Of a stretch of 64,000 nucleotides of DNA, positions 25,055 through 33,436 are shown piece after piece. The stretch is taken from NCBI RefSeq assembly GCF_006874645.1, contig NZ_CP030082.1, forward strand, positions 2,108,001-2,172,000, written 5' to 3'. Below the pieces are notes generated by a model, which saw only the letters and a list, made by a program, of their open reading frames with translations, did not search any database and was not told the origin of the DNA. Origin of the DNA: Bdellovibrio sp. ZAP7. Lineage in GTDB: Bacteria; Bdellovibrionota; Bdellovibrionia; Bdellovibrionales; Bdellovibrionaceae. Positions within the stretch are counted from its first letter, which is position 1; the number at the start of each line of letters is the position of its first letter. The position numbers and the translations under genes are program-made.

Positions 25055-25791
25055 GTGAAGAAAAAGAAAAAGTACGCCTGTCCAAACTGATGGCTGAAAG
25101 AGGTATTTGCTCTCGTCGTGAAGCGGATGACTACATCTCGCGCGGCTTGGTCATGGTCAACGGTCAAGTCGTCGATCAATTGGGAACCAAAGTTGATCCT
25201 AATGTTAAAATCACTCTGGAAGCTCAAGCATTAAAACAGCAAAAAAATCTGGTGACGATTCTTTTGAATAAACCCGTGGGATACGTTTCGGCACAACCAG
25301 AACCGCAATATATTCCTGCGATTCGTCTGATCACAGATCAAAATCAATTCGGCGATTCAAAGTTGCGCTTAAAGCCGGAACACCTGAAAGGCATCGCTGT
25401 TGCGGGCCGCCTGGATATCGACTCCCAAGGGCTCTTACTGTTCACTCAAGATGGCCGTATCGCTAAGAAAATCATCAACGAAGAAACCAAGCTCGAAAAA
25501 GAATATATCGTGCGTGTGCAGGGAAATCTGCCTGACGATAAATTAAAACTTCTGCGCCATGGCCTTTCCTTAGATGGCAAGGAATTGAAACCTGCTATCG
25601 TGGAATGGATTAACGACGATCAATTGCGCTTCGTTCTGAAAGAAGGAAAGAAACGTCAAATCCGCCGCATGTGTGAGGCTGTCGGCTTAAAAGTTACGGG
25701 CTTAAAACGCGTGCGCATCGGGAATATCCGCCTGGGTAAACTTCCCGAGGGGAAATGGCGCTTTCTTGAGGCGGACGAGAGCCTTGATTAG
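25051..25791 (+). CDS. RsuA/RluB-family pseudouridine synthase
   Basis: 246 residues from ATG 25051, coupled by ATGA to the PTPS-like gene. An N-terminal S4 RNA-binding domain ([20 protein letters not shown], about 8-60) is followed by the catalytic domain with [10 protein letters not shown], the catalytic Asp in [15 protein letters not shown] and [14 protein letters not shown]. The enzyme isomerises uridine in rRNA; whether 23S (RluB/RluE/F) or 16S (RsuA) cannot be settled here. A short GC hairpin (TGCCC-5 nt-GGGCA) follows the stop. Confidence 0.93.
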   Translation: MSEEKEKVRLSKLMAERGICSRREADDYISRGLVMVNGQVVDQLGTKVDPNVKITLEAQALKQQKNLVTILLNKPVGYVSAQPEPQYIPAIRLITDQNQFGDSKLRLKPEHLKGIAVAGRLDIDSQGLLLFTQDGRIAKKIINEETKLEKEYIVRVQGNLPDDKLKLLRHGLSLDGKELKPAIVEWINDDQLRFVLKEGKKRQIRRMCEAVGLKVTGLKRVRIGNIRLGKLPEGKWRFLEADESLD

Positions 25792-25928
25792 GGATCAAAA
25801 AGAGTGCCCTTTATGGGCATCGTTGACAGCTAAAACCCGGTCAATTCCACTACACACCCCGCCACCCTAGCATCTGACTTGCATCATGTTTCCTCGTGGA
25901 GCACCCCCAATAGGATGTAAGCTGGAAT

Positions 25929-27668
25929 ATGAAAACACTTCGTTTCATTAAGTATATTTTAGGACTCAGTATTGCGGGACTTTTCGTCTCCAACACCGCC
26001 TATGCAAAAACATTCTGTAGCATGACTTTAAACTCGAATGACGAGATCAATACTTTTGCTTTAGCCCTTTCAAAACAAGGCTTCGACTTCGTAGAACTGG
26101 TTCCCCAAAACAAAGACCCTCGCTGGTTCCAACAGGCCTGCGCGAGCGGTATTAAGTGCGATGTTCTTTTGATTTCAGGCCACTTTGGTGGTCTATTTTT
26201 CGGAGAAGGCACATCCCAAACCATCGACATCGCGCAGATGGAAAAAGCCAGCTGCGATAATTCTTGCCCCGGAATTCTCAAGAACCCTAAAGAAGTTTTC
26301 TTAATGGGTTGCAACACTCTGGCGAGCCAAGCCCGCGATCATCGTACAATCGATCAATATCTGAATGTTTTGTTGAACGACGGTATCCCTCTGGACTTTG
26401 CCGAGCAAGTTGTGGCGTCTCGTTATTCGCAACAGGGATTCAGCCTTGAGAAGCGCTTTGCTTCTATCTTCCCCGAAACTCCAAAACTCTATGGCTTTTT
26501 CTCAACGGGGCCCTTAGGAAAATACGCGGCACCTATTTTAAACCGTTATTTGAAAAACGTGGGTAACTATAACACCCACCTTGATACAATCTCTAACTCT
26601 CCGAACACAGCGCTTTTAAATGCTTTTAAAGGTCAGGCTTTCCGCGAAACAATTCCTCAAAAAGCTGTTCCGCCAGAAGCTCGTGGTCTTTACTGTGCTC
26701 TTCGCTCTAATGACAAGTCCATACAGAGTGCTGCACTAACCAGAATTGCACAGGAAAACAAAGTCACAACATATTTCGATTCCCTGGCAAGTCAGTTGTC
26801 TTATGGCGACAGCATCGCGGGACAAATTGACCAGGCAACGAAGCAGATCATCAGTAAATCTTTAGCAAAAATTAAAGCCAACAACAGCCAGCTCGTAACA
26901 ATTCAGCATGATGTTATGCAGGTTGCATCCAGCCTTGGCCTGATGGATCCTATCACGCGAGACTTCCAAGTGCGCATGCTTTTAGATCAAGCCTATGCCC
27001 AAAACATGAACTACGCAAAAGTTCGTCAAATCTGCGGCATCATCCGCGACGAGCCGGGCTTCCAAAACATGACCTTTACCCGCCTTCAGGAACTTTCCAA
27101 ACGTTCGCCTTATTTCATGCTGACTCTTAGCTGCTATTCTGAAATTAATAATGACATCCGTGATTTCTTATTCAGTAAAATAGCTTCCCCAGATAAAGAA
27201 CATGAAAGAACGATCGCCCTTTATGTGATGAAGCCTTTCTGGAATGAAAGCGATATGGACTTTCTGTCGATGGTTTTAAAAACGACGGACCCGGTCCTGC
27301 GCACGCGCATTTTCATCAGTGCTAAAAAGGTCTTAAGCCAATATCGCTATTCTTTGTTAAACGCCCCAGGCTTACCTGCTTGTGTATTTAACGCTGAATC
27401 CAGAATGGATTACTCTTTGGGTAAAGAGTGGAGCTGCTTAAGTGAAAATCAGCCCAATCTTTCTCCAGATATCTGTGACTACTTTGCCGGTCGCAATCCA
27501 GATCCAGAAAATGCCGATGATATGCGTTGGTACTGCTGGAGTAATAACAAACAAAGATTCTTAAATTCTCGCCCTGAATGTTACCTGCTGGCTGAGACCT
27601 TTAAAATTCGCGGCAACCAGATGAAGAATATCTGGAACTGCTCGAATCGCGATATTTACGGGTATTAG
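25929..27668 (+). CDS. secreted protein with caspase/CHAT-like His-Cys pattern
   Basis: 579 residues with a signal peptide (cleavage after NTAYA). Residues about 75-135 show a hydrophobic strand ending in His-Gly-like VLLISGHFGG (His85) and, 43 residues on, a second hydrophobic strand ending in Cys, VFLMGCNTLAS (Cys128). This is the layout of the clan CD dyad found in CHAT, caspase-like and gingipain proteases. The remaining 430 residues are alpha-helical, repeat-like (possibly HEAT/ARM) with many Cys at the C terminus. I recognise no named family; the protease call is an inference from the motif. Confidence 0.6.
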   Translation: MKTLRFIKYILGLSIAGLFVSNTAYAKTFCSMTLNSNDEINTFALALSKQGFDFVELVPQNKDPRWFQQACASGIKCDVLLISGHFGGLFFGEGTSQTIDIAQMEKASCDNSCPGILKNPKEVFLMGCNTLASQARDHRTIDQYLNVLLNDGIPLDFAEQVVASRYSQQGFSLEKRFASIFPETPKLYGFFSTGPLGKYAAPILNRYLKNVGNYNTHLDTISNSPNTALLNAFKGQAFRETIPQKAVPPEARGLYCALRSNDKSIQSAALTRIAQENKVTTYFDSLASQLSYGDSIAGQIDQATKQIISKSLAKIKANNSQLVTIQHDVMQVASSLGLMDPITRDFQVRMLLDQAYAQNMNYAKVRQICGIIRDEPGFQNMTFTRLQELSKRSPYFMLTLSCYSEINNDIRDFLFSKIASPDKEHERTIALYVMKPFWNESDMDFLSMVLKTTDPVLRTRIFISAKKVLSQYRYSLLNAPGLPACVFNAESRMDYSLGKEWSCLSENQPNLSPDICDYFAGRNPDPENADDMRWYCWSNNKQRFLNSRPECYLLAETFKIRGNQMKNIWNCSNRDIYGY

Positions 27669-28291
27669 TACACCATGAACTGGCTGACGGAAACGGAAAT
27701 GACTTTTCCCTTTTCTAATTTAACATGAATTACGGACGTGACATCAAACTTCACGCCGTTCAATTTCATCTTATCCTCGAAATAGTATAGAACAAACGCC
27801 TTGGCCTGTTTGCTGGGCTCCCCCAGCTTTTTTACCACTTCTTTTTCCGTCATACCCAAAGTCAGACCGGCGATTTTAGTCTTACCAAATCGCTTATCGA
27901 CCGTTTCGCAATCTTTCTTGTGTTTATATTTAGAAGACTTTTGATACAAACCAATCGTCAGAATTTGGTTGGACTCCCCACCAAGATCCCCGGAAGTAAA
28001 CTCCAAAGCCGATTTGTCTGAACCAATCAAACACACCAGGGACACCAGATCTTCACCTTCGCCGAACTCTTTAATTTTAGTTTTATATTTTTTTGCAACA
28101 GCATCCAGCGAAGAACTTTGAATGGTATAACCGCTGACGGTCAGTTGATCCTTTTTGGGCTGACCTTTTTTAACCAAAACATCTTCTACGACGACCTTTT
28201 CGTCAATTTGAAGAGTCGCACGCTCCTGCTCCTTCGCACTCACCGAAATGCTTAGCAATGTCATAATGAGCAAAGACAGCAGGAATTTCAC
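27665..28291 (-). CDS. periplasmic protein with a BamE/SmpA-like motif
   Basis: 208 residues from GTG 28291, which has GGAGA a few bases upstream and starts a signal peptide (MKFLLSLLIMTLLSISVSA); a frame opening at 28336 has no such site. The C-terminal half contains GLTLGMTEKEVVKKLGEPSK, close to the BamE/OmlA helix-turn pattern (GMT-x-x-EV-x-x-x-x-G-x-P), followed by beta strands. The N-terminal half is a lysine-rich beta region. It overlaps the secreted His/Cys gene by 4 nt convergently. A function in the envelope is likely; nothing more specific can be said. Confidence 0.7.
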   Translation of the reverse strand: MKFLLSLLIMTLLSISVSAKEQERATLQIDEKVVVEDVLVKKGQPKKDQLTVSGYTIQSSSLDAVAKKYKTKIKEFGEGEDLVSLVCLIGSDKSALEFTSGDLGGESNQILTIGLYQKSSKYKHKKDCETVDKRFGKTKIAGLTLGMTEKEVVKKLGEPSKQAKAFVLYYFEDKMKLNGVKFDVTSVIHVKLEKGKVISVSVSQFMVY

Positions 28292-28348
28292 ATTTTCTCC
28301 GATTGAGAAATTGTACCGGGGTCTAGAGGCAAACACAAATCACATATA

Positions 28349-29182
28349 TCAAAATGAACCGATCGGCTTATAGTAGACAAGATCTTCGGGATTCACGTAT
28401 TTAGCAGCTATTTTCAGCAAGGTCCCATCGGCACGGATCTCGTGAATGATCTCGCGGATTTTACCTCGTTCGGCCTCTGTCAGACGCTTACGGGCCAAAT
28501 AAAAACCAGCATGATAAAGGCCCCCCTGAGGATCAGGAATCGCCCGGAACTGATCCATCTTCTTTTCACGGGTGATAAAATAGTACGTAAATGCCGGAGA
28601 ACTAAAAGTCGCCTGAATTCTTCCTTCAAGGAGGGCATTAAAGACGCTGGTAGGCCCCGTAAACTCACGCAAGCGATGCTTCGCCTCAAGCTCTAATCTT
28701 TCCTGAGGTTGAATAAATAAAAATCCACCCGTCACATTGCCGAATATAATTTTCGGATTTTTCAACAGTGTCGCTACAGTGTCTTTGTCATTGGAATCTT
28801 TCTTACTCACCACCAGGGAGCGCGGAAAACTGTACATCTCCACAAAATCGGCGACCTTATCCATTTCCTTATCTTGAGTCGACAGGGCATAGATATCGGA
28901 TTTATTGCGCTGGAAGTTTTCTTTATTTTTTAAATAGGGCGTGATTTGCTCAGTGGATTTACACCCCAGTCGTCGCACAATCTCTAATAAAAGCTCATAG
29001 GCTGTGCCATTTTTATTGTTATTCTTGTCGACGAAAAATCCCGGAGCATCGTCTTGAAAAGAAAGGACATAGCGTTTTTCACAACCCGGCGCCAACGGCC
29101 GAATTCCATCCTGCGCCTGAGAAATCAGTGGAACCATCGCTATAAAGACAGAAGCAATTAACTTATTCAATGTGACTGACAT
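28349..29182 (-). CDS. periplasmic solute-binding protein (SBP_bac_3), paralog 1
   Basis: 277 residues with a signal peptide (MSVTLNKLIASVFIAMVPLISQA). Family-3 blocks: CEKRYVLSFQDDAPGFFVD, GTAYELLLEIVRRLGCK, IIFGNVTGGFLFI, ALLEGRIQATFSS and GFYLARKRLTEAERGKIREI. It shares these almost word for word with the upstream gene and with a broken copy farther upstream, so the locus grew by duplication. The start overlaps the preceding gene's end by 20 nt. There is no permease, so these may act as orphan receptors or scavenging proteins. Confidence 0.88.
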   Translation of the reverse strand: MSVTLNKLIASVFIAMVPLISQAQDGIRPLAPGCEKRYVLSFQDDAPGFFVDKNNNKNGTAYELLLEIVRRLGCKSTEQITPYLKNKENFQRNKSDIYALSTQDKEMDKVADFVEMYSFPRSLVVSKKDSNDKDTVATLLKNPKIIFGNVTGGFLFIQPQERLELEAKHRLREFTGPTSVFNALLEGRIQATFSSPAFTYYFITREKKMDQFRAIPDPQGGLYHAGFYLARKRLTEAERGKIREIIHEIRADGTLLKIAAKYVNPEDLVYYKPIGSF

Positions 29183-29990
29183 CCTTTAAAGCGACGGGTT
29201 CGTAATAAATATAATCTGCAGGATTCACGTACTTCTTTTCAATTTCCAAAAGCGTTCCATCCTGACGAACGTTGCTGATAATTGCGCGAACGCGCTGACG
29301 CTCCTCTTTTGAAAGTCTTTTGATAGATAAATAAAACCCTAAGGACTGCCACTCACCTTTTTCATCGGGAATAATCTTAAATTGAGCCAATTTATTCTGA
29401 CGTTTTAAATAGTATGCAGTGAATGCCGGAGAACTGAACGTCGCCTGAACCCGGCCTTCGGATAAAGCATTGAAAACTTCTTGAGGACCTGGAACTTCGC
29501 GCAGTCGACGCTCTTTAAATAGTTGTTCTTTTTCAGACTCTTTGATGAAAAAGAGTCCACCGATAATTCCAGCAAAAGTGATTTTAGGATTTTTTAAGAT
29601 ACTTTCGATGGAATCGTTCACACCGAAGGAATCTTTGCGCACCACCAAAGAACGAGGCACGCGGTACATTTCCACGAACTCGCCGAAATTTTCCATCTTA
29701 GGAGATTTCGTAGTCAATCCGGTGATATCCACTCTGTGTCTAACAAAACCATCGAGAATGGCTGAATAGGATCCCGGTTCTTCACTCACTTTACATCCCA
29801 AACGGCGACCGACTTCCATCAGAATGTCATAAGATGAGCCTTCTTTAATTCCTTTTTCGTTTTTATAAAAACCCGGAGCCGCATCTAGAAAAGCCAAGAC
29901 ATAGCGCTTTTCACAAGGAAGATTCCCACGCAATTTGACTTGCGCGTACACAGGAAATGACAAGACGAAAGAAACCAAAAGACTCAACAT
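29163..29990 (-). CDS. periplasmic solute-binding protein (SBP_bac_3), paralog 2
   Basis: 275 residues with a signal peptide (MLSLLVSFVLSFPVYA). Matching blocks are CEKRYVLAFLDAAPGFYKN, GSSYDILMEVGRRLGCK, FNALSEGRVQATFSS and GFYLSIKRLSKEERQRV. A sigma70-like promoter (TTGACA-16 nt-GATAGT on the minus strand) would start transcription within a few bases of the ATG, and no Shine-Dalgarno sequence is visible, so this gene may be leaderless. It is the first intact gene of the duplicated pair. Confidence 0.88.
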   Translation of the reverse strand: MLSLLVSFVLSFPVYAQVKLRGNLPCEKRYVLAFLDAAPGFYKNEKGIKEGSSYDILMEVGRRLGCKVSEEPGSYSAILDGFVRHRVDITGLTTKSPKMENFGEFVEMYRVPRSLVVRKDSFGVNDSIESILKNPKITFAGIIGGLFFIKESEKEQLFKERRLREVPGPQEVFNALSEGRVQATFSSPAFTAYYLKRQNKLAQFKIIPDEKGEWQSLGFYLSIKRLSKEERQRVRAIISNVRQDGTLLEIEKKYVNPADYIYYEPVALKDVSHIE

Positions 29991-29999
29991 GAGTACAAG

Positions 30000-30027
30000 A
30001 CTATCTGGCCCTGTTCTGCTCTGTCAA
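30000..30027 (-). promoter_or_regulatory. sigma70-like promoter of the solute-binding paralog pair
   Basis: TTGACA (complement of 30022-30027), a 16-nt spacer and GATAGT (complement of 30000-30005). A start about 7 nt further would be near 29993, almost at ATG 29990. Confidence 0.5.
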
Positions 30028-30033
30028 AAAGTG

Positions 30034-30418
30034 TTAAAGATCGGGCCAGGCCAAAGACATGAGTTGAGTGGGCTGATAGAATTTTAAATCAAGAGGGTCA
30101 TTGTATTTGCGCTGAATTTTTTGAAGCGTACCATCCTCTCGAATTGTACTGATTAGCTTCTTAAGACGTTCCCTGTCGCCCTCCGAAAGCCGTTTGTGAG
30201 AAAGATAAAACCCAACAGAGGTCCAGCTCCCCACATCAGTTCGACTACGACTTCATAGGCAGAACCGCTTTTTTTCCTTTTTCTTCGATATAAGCCGGTG
30301 GAGTCCCGAGAAACGTAACAACATAACGCCGCTCGCAGCCGGGTGAGGAACGCGTAAAGAACTTCTGCGCCTGCGCTGTTGATGAAAGCAGGAAAATAGC
30401 AAACCACAATTTCAACAT
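30034..30418 (-). pseudogene. decayed third copy of the solute-binding gene
   Basis: The ATG at 30418 begins an intact signal peptide (MLKLWFAIFLLSSTAQA) with AAGGA before it and then CERRYVVTFLGTPPAY, aligned with CEKRYVLAFLDAAPGF of the neighbours. After IEEKGKK the matching reading moves to another frame (GSAYEVVVEL). About 140 codons are then missing and the homology resumes in a further frame with SVGFYLSHKRLSEGDRERL through to the normal C terminus (LKFYQPTQL). One frameshift plus a large internal deletion leave no functional fold. Confidence 0.88.
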
Positions 30419-30498
30419 GTCCTTAAGATAGAAGGACCTCAACAGAATATCATGGCTTCAAAAGAAGTTTTGTCTATACCAATTTTTAAAAATGTCGA

Positions 30499-31296
30499 TT
30501 AGCGCTGCGACAGCGAAGAAAGCGGATTGATAAAGTCCAGACGAAGATTCTCATAGTACTGAATTTCTTCATCTGTGAAACCGGCCTTTCCGCGCAGGAT
30601 GCGGTTGATCGGCTCGACACGTTTTGGCAGACGATAGCGAAGTTCATCCATGCGTTTTGGGAAGTCTTCGTTAGGATTTATTTTATTTTGCAGGCAAATT
30701 TCACGGTACCAACGAGATCCAAAATCCACGTGACCGATTTCTTCGAAATTAATTTGCTTCACGATTTTTTGAATCGTTTCTTTTCCTGAAGTGCCCTCCA
30801 GACGACGAATCAATGTGTCGCCCGCATCCAGACCACTGCCTTCCAAATAACGGTGAACGATCAAAATACGATCAAGCAACGTGTCTTCAGGAGCGACGGC
30901 ATACCAAAGAGCCGCATGAACAGGCCAGTCTCCCCATTTGAATCCCAGAGATTCAATCGCCTCTAAGCACATACGCAAATGTTGAGCTTCAGAAACTGTG
31001 ACTGCGACCAACTCTTCTTTGAAACCTTCTGGAGCATCCGGGAATTCAGACAGAGTCCTTACCCCTAATTCCATCGCTTGAAGTTCAATGCTGGCCAAAT
31101 CATGAAGCATGCGAGCCTGCCCCTCGATCGTCGAAAACCCCTTTTTCGGGGGATGATATTTTGGATGCAGCAAGTCAATATCGCGATTTGGGTCCTTCGG
31201 AGCCAAATGAGGGGTTTTAAGCTTAAAAGCTTCCTCACAAGACTTCTCAATTTCATTAATTTTGGCCCAAACATCGGCAATTTCGAACGTCAACAT
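30499..31296 (-). CDS. DUF455 ferritin-like domain protein
   Basis: 265 residues from the ATG at 31296; an in-frame TTG at 31332 would add 12 residues, and neither start has a good ribosome site. The sequence has the DUF455 order: HPKYHPPKKGFSTIEGQARM, LASIELQAMELGVRTL, SEAQHLRMCLEAIESLGF and NFEEIGHVDFGSRWY. Repeated Glu and E-x-x-H pairs in a helical bundle suggest a dinuclear-metal ferritin-like fold. The biochemical role of the family is not established. It is transcribed divergently from yebC. Confidence 0.85.
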   Translation of the reverse strand: MLTFEIADVWAKINEIEKSCEEAFKLKTPHLAPKDPNRDIDLLHPKYHPPKKGFSTIEGQARMLHDLASIELQAMELGVRTLSEFPDAPEGFKEELVAVTVSEAQHLRMCLEAIESLGFKWGDWPVHAALWYAVAPEDTLLDRILIVHRYLEGSGLDAGDTLIRRLEGTSGKETIQKIVKQINFEEIGHVDFGSRWYREICLQNKINPNEDFPKRMDELRYRLPKRVEPINRILRGKAGFTDEEIQYYENLRLDFINPLSSLSQR

Positions 31297-31361
31297 AGGA
31301 AGCGTTTTACATGCAGCTCCCTCGCTTGCCAAATACTTCGTGATTTGGTGAAATTCCTCTC

Positions 31362-32066
31362 ATGGGAAAATCATGGAAAACCGCAGGTAAAGTAGAGAAA
31401 GCCCAACAAAAGGGTCAAATATTCACAAAACTAGCGCGCGAGATTCAAGTCGCTGCGAAAGTTGGAGGCCCTGATCCGGCAGCGAATGCTCGTCTCCGTT
31501 TGGCGATTGATGCCGCTAAAAAAGTATCATGCCCGAACGACACGATTGATCGTGCGATTAAAAAAGGTGCTGGTCTTTTAGATGACGGTAAAGTTATCGA
31601 AGAGTTGATGTACGAAGGCTACGGCCCTCATGGCGTTGGTGTTATCGTTGAATGTCAAACAGACAACAAACACAGAACTGCTCCAGACATGCGCCACGCT
31701 TTCAAGTCTCACGACGGCAACATGGGTGAAACAGGATCTGTTGCCTGGATGTTTGAGCACGTAGGTCTTTTGGAAGGTGTTAAAGCTGGAACTTTTGATC
31801 CAGATGAAGAAGCTATCGAAGCTGGTGCTAACGAAGTTGGCCCTGGTGAAGACGAAGGCTCTTACGAATTCTACACGGGAGCGACTGAACTAGACGCTGT
31901 TCGTGATGCTTTGATCAAACGTGGCTGGAAAGTGACGAAGTCCGAGCTTTCTTATAAAGCAAAGAACATCACTGAGCTATCTGATGAACAAAGAAAAGAC
32001 GTTGAAGAGTTCTTGAACTACCTAGACGACATGGACGACACTCACCGCGTTCACGCAACGATCTAA
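31362..32066 (+). CDS. yebC: YebC/PmpR-family protein
   Basis: 234 residues, normal for the family. The start MGKSWKTAGKVEKAQQKGQI, the block LAREIQVAAKVGGPDPAANA, RAIKKGAG and EELMYEGYGPHGV are hallmarks. Family members act as transcriptional regulators or, as the TACO1 relationship implies, help ribosomes through difficult stretches such as polyproline. The protein is cytoplasmic. The stop codon lies inside the left arm of a 117-nt nested inverted repeat that includes its terminator. Confidence 0.93.
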   Translation: MGKSWKTAGKVEKAQQKGQIFTKLAREIQVAAKVGGPDPAANARLRLAIDAAKKVSCPNDTIDRAIKKGAGLLDDGKVIEELMYEGYGPHGVGVIVECQTDNKHRTAPDMRHAFKSHDGNMGETGSVAWMFEHVGLLEGVKAGTFDPDEEAIEAGANEVGPGEDEGSYEFYTGATELDAVRDALIKRGWKVTKSELSYKAKNITELSDEQRKDVEEFLNYLDDMDDTHRVHATI

Positions 32067-32180
32067 AAGGTACGGACACACTTTCTCCATTCATAAATAA
32101 AAAAAAGGCAGAATAATCAAATTCTGCCTTTTTTTTATTCTACAGGCGATATTATGGAGAGAGTAAGTCCGTACCTTTTA
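32064..32180. repeat. 117-nt nested inverted repeat at the yebC 3' end
   Basis: The outer arms are a perfect 14-bp inverted repeat (TAAAAGGTACGGAC at 32064-32077 and its complement at 32167-32180). Inside, 10 of 13 positions still pair, and the centre is the 19-bp terminator stem. The left arm begins with the yebC stop codon. It resembles a small palindromic mobile element or an over-grown bidirectional terminator; I found no target duplication and no second copy in this window. Confidence 0.7.
32096..32139. terminator. bidirectional intrinsic terminator of yebC
   Basis: A 19-bp perfect stem: AATAAAAAAAAGGCAGAAT, 6-nt loop, and its complement ending in eight T and ATT. GGCAGAAT is the stable part, and the A8/T8 runs serve both strands. 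Confidence 0.93.
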
Positions 32181-32348
32181 CAGAAATAGTTAGTTTGAAA
32201 AACGAAGTTCCTATTATGATACATCGGCTTTCAATTTATTTTGAAAGCGTATTTTACAGTCAAGGAATTAACATTTTTTAATTCCAAACTCATCTCGGAT
32301 TAATCCTTGTGCAGTAGCATTTTATTAACAAAGTTTTTAGGAGGATTT
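32181..32348 (+). other. upstream region of the small secreted gene, with two hairpins
   Basis: GCTTTCAA-6 nt-TTGAAAGC (32227-32248) and GGAATTAA-6 nt-TTAATTCC (32264-32285) are perfect 8-bp stems before the AGGAGG ribosome site of the next gene. They could be operators or leader structures. Confidence 0.35.
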
Positions 32349-32615
32349 ATGAAATCTCTAGTTATGGCTCTTGTTCTTATGGGTTCCGTCTCTGCATTCG
32401 CAAACGAAGGTCACGGCGGCAAAGATCACCCTTGCCAAAAAGTTAAAGCCGCTTGCGAAGCAGCGGGTTTTAAAAAAGGCGAACACGCTAATAAAAAAGG
32501 TCTTTGGAAAGACTGTGTAGATCCAGTGATGGAAGGTAAATCAGTCGCTGGCGTTACTGTAAGTGCAGCGGATGTTTCCGCCTGCAAAATCAAAAAAGAA
32601 GAACACAAGAAATAG
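32349..32615 (+). CDS. small secreted protein, Cys/Lys-rich
   Basis: 88 residues from ATG 32349, preceded by AGGAGG; an earlier frame start at 32307 is outside the signal peptide. Signal peptide MKSLVMALVLMGSVSAFA, then a His/Gly stretch (NEGHGGKDHPC), two helices with four cysteines (HPCQKVKAACEAAGF, KDCVDPV, SACKIKK) and a Lys-rich end. It is probably a small disulfide-linked helical hairpin. I do not recognise a family. A decayed copy of its 3' end plus terminator lies at 33308-33433. Confidence 0.8.
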   Translation: MKSLVMALVLMGSVSAFANEGHGGKDHPCQKVKAACEAAGFKKGEHANKKGLWKDCVDPVMEGKSVAGVTVSAADVSACKIKKEEHKK

Positions 32616-32635
32616 TTCGCTCTTTAAATTTGAAC

Positions 32636-32666
32636 AAAAAAGGCTGGATGACTCCAGCCTTTTTTT
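32636..32666 (+). terminator. intrinsic terminator of the small secreted gene
   Basis: AAAAAAGGCTGG and CCAGCCTTTTTT pair perfectly (12 bp) around a 6-nt loop, with a T run. Confidence 0.93.
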
Positions 32667-32720
32667 GTTCTGATCTCAGCGGCCTCATCTCCAGGTTTGA
32701 AATGAGGTGGCGTTTTCTAT

Positions 32721-33083
32721 CTATTTACAGCTTTTTGAATCACCATGATCACCAAAATCAGAAAGTGTGTGCTGAATGCCGTCTTTATCAACAGCAAGGA
32801 TTATTCCTATTCCGCTGTCTAATACGTAGATCGTGGCAGCAGTAAGGCGTACCTCTGGAAACCAATCCGCCTCACGAAGGTCTTTACGGCTTGCCTCATG
32901 AACTGATGCTATTTTAAATGAATCCTTACCCTCTGCGGTTTTAACAATCAAAGTTTTACCTTTAACACTAAATTCAACAGGGGTAGCTTCTAGGTTACAG
33001 ACTTTTGCATACTTCACCGAAGCAGACGCCGCACTAGCAATCAATAGGTTGGCCATCAATAGTAAGGCAAATTTTTTGTTCAC
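32721..33083 (-). CDS. small secreted protein of unknown function
   Basis: 120 residues with a signal peptide (MNKKFALLLMANLLIASAASA). The mature part has alternating short beta strands (KVCNLEATPVEFSVKGKTLI, VRLTAATIYVLDSGIGIILA) and ends GDSKSCK, with one Cys near each end that could form a disulfide. It lies between the small secreted gene and its decayed copy, on the opposite strand. I recognise no family. Confidence 0.65.
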   Translation of the reverse strand: MNKKFALLLMANLLIASAASASVKYAKVCNLEATPVEFSVKGKTLIVKTAEGKDSFKIASVHEASRKDLREADWFPEVRLTAATIYVLDSGIGIILAVDKDGIQHTLSDFGDHGDSKSCK

Positions 33084-33436
33084 GTTAATACTCCATCTCT
33101 AAGGTCGATTGTTTAAATTTTGAATACGCTGTCCGGAACCTTATATCATGCTGCGCCCAAACGAACTCACGAACAAATCTGAACAAAATTTAACAAGTAA
33201 TTTTTATCTGTCGAGCCTCTAGACACCCCCATCAGAAGGTAGGAAATACCATTCATTTCATAGCTCCGTGCACGTTTAGTTATTGCGGCTTCCACTCCCG
33301 CTTTATCAGGTGTGATTGTAAGTGCAGCTGATGTTTCTGTCTGCGAAATCAAAAAAAGAAGAACACAAGAAATAGCTCTGACTTAGATTTAAAACTAAAA
33401 AGGCTGGATCTTCTTCAACCCTTTTTTTGTTATGTG
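33084..33436. other. 353-nt intergenic stretch holding a decayed gene copy
   Basis: Apart from the pseudogene and its terminator remnant at 33308-33433, I see no coding potential here; a 61-codon frame on the minus strand is the antisense of the remnant. The first 100 nt presumably hold the promoter of the minus-strand secreted gene, but no consensus element stands out. Confidence 0.5.
33308..33433 (+). pseudogene. remnant duplicate of the small secreted gene's 3' end and terminator
   Basis: From GTAAGTGCAG to AGAACACAAGAAATAG this copy (stop at 33375) follows the intact gene's last 57 nt nearly base for base, but has 58 nt, because the A6 run has become A7 (a frameshift). After the stop, AAAAAGGCTGGATC and a decayed CCTTTTTTTGTT recall the intact terminator. 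The 5' two-thirds, including the signal peptide, is gone. Confidence 0.8.

Noticed and set aside
33167-33352. 61-codon minus-strand frame
   Set aside because: It is the antisense of the decayed copy of the small secreted gene and has no signal of its own.
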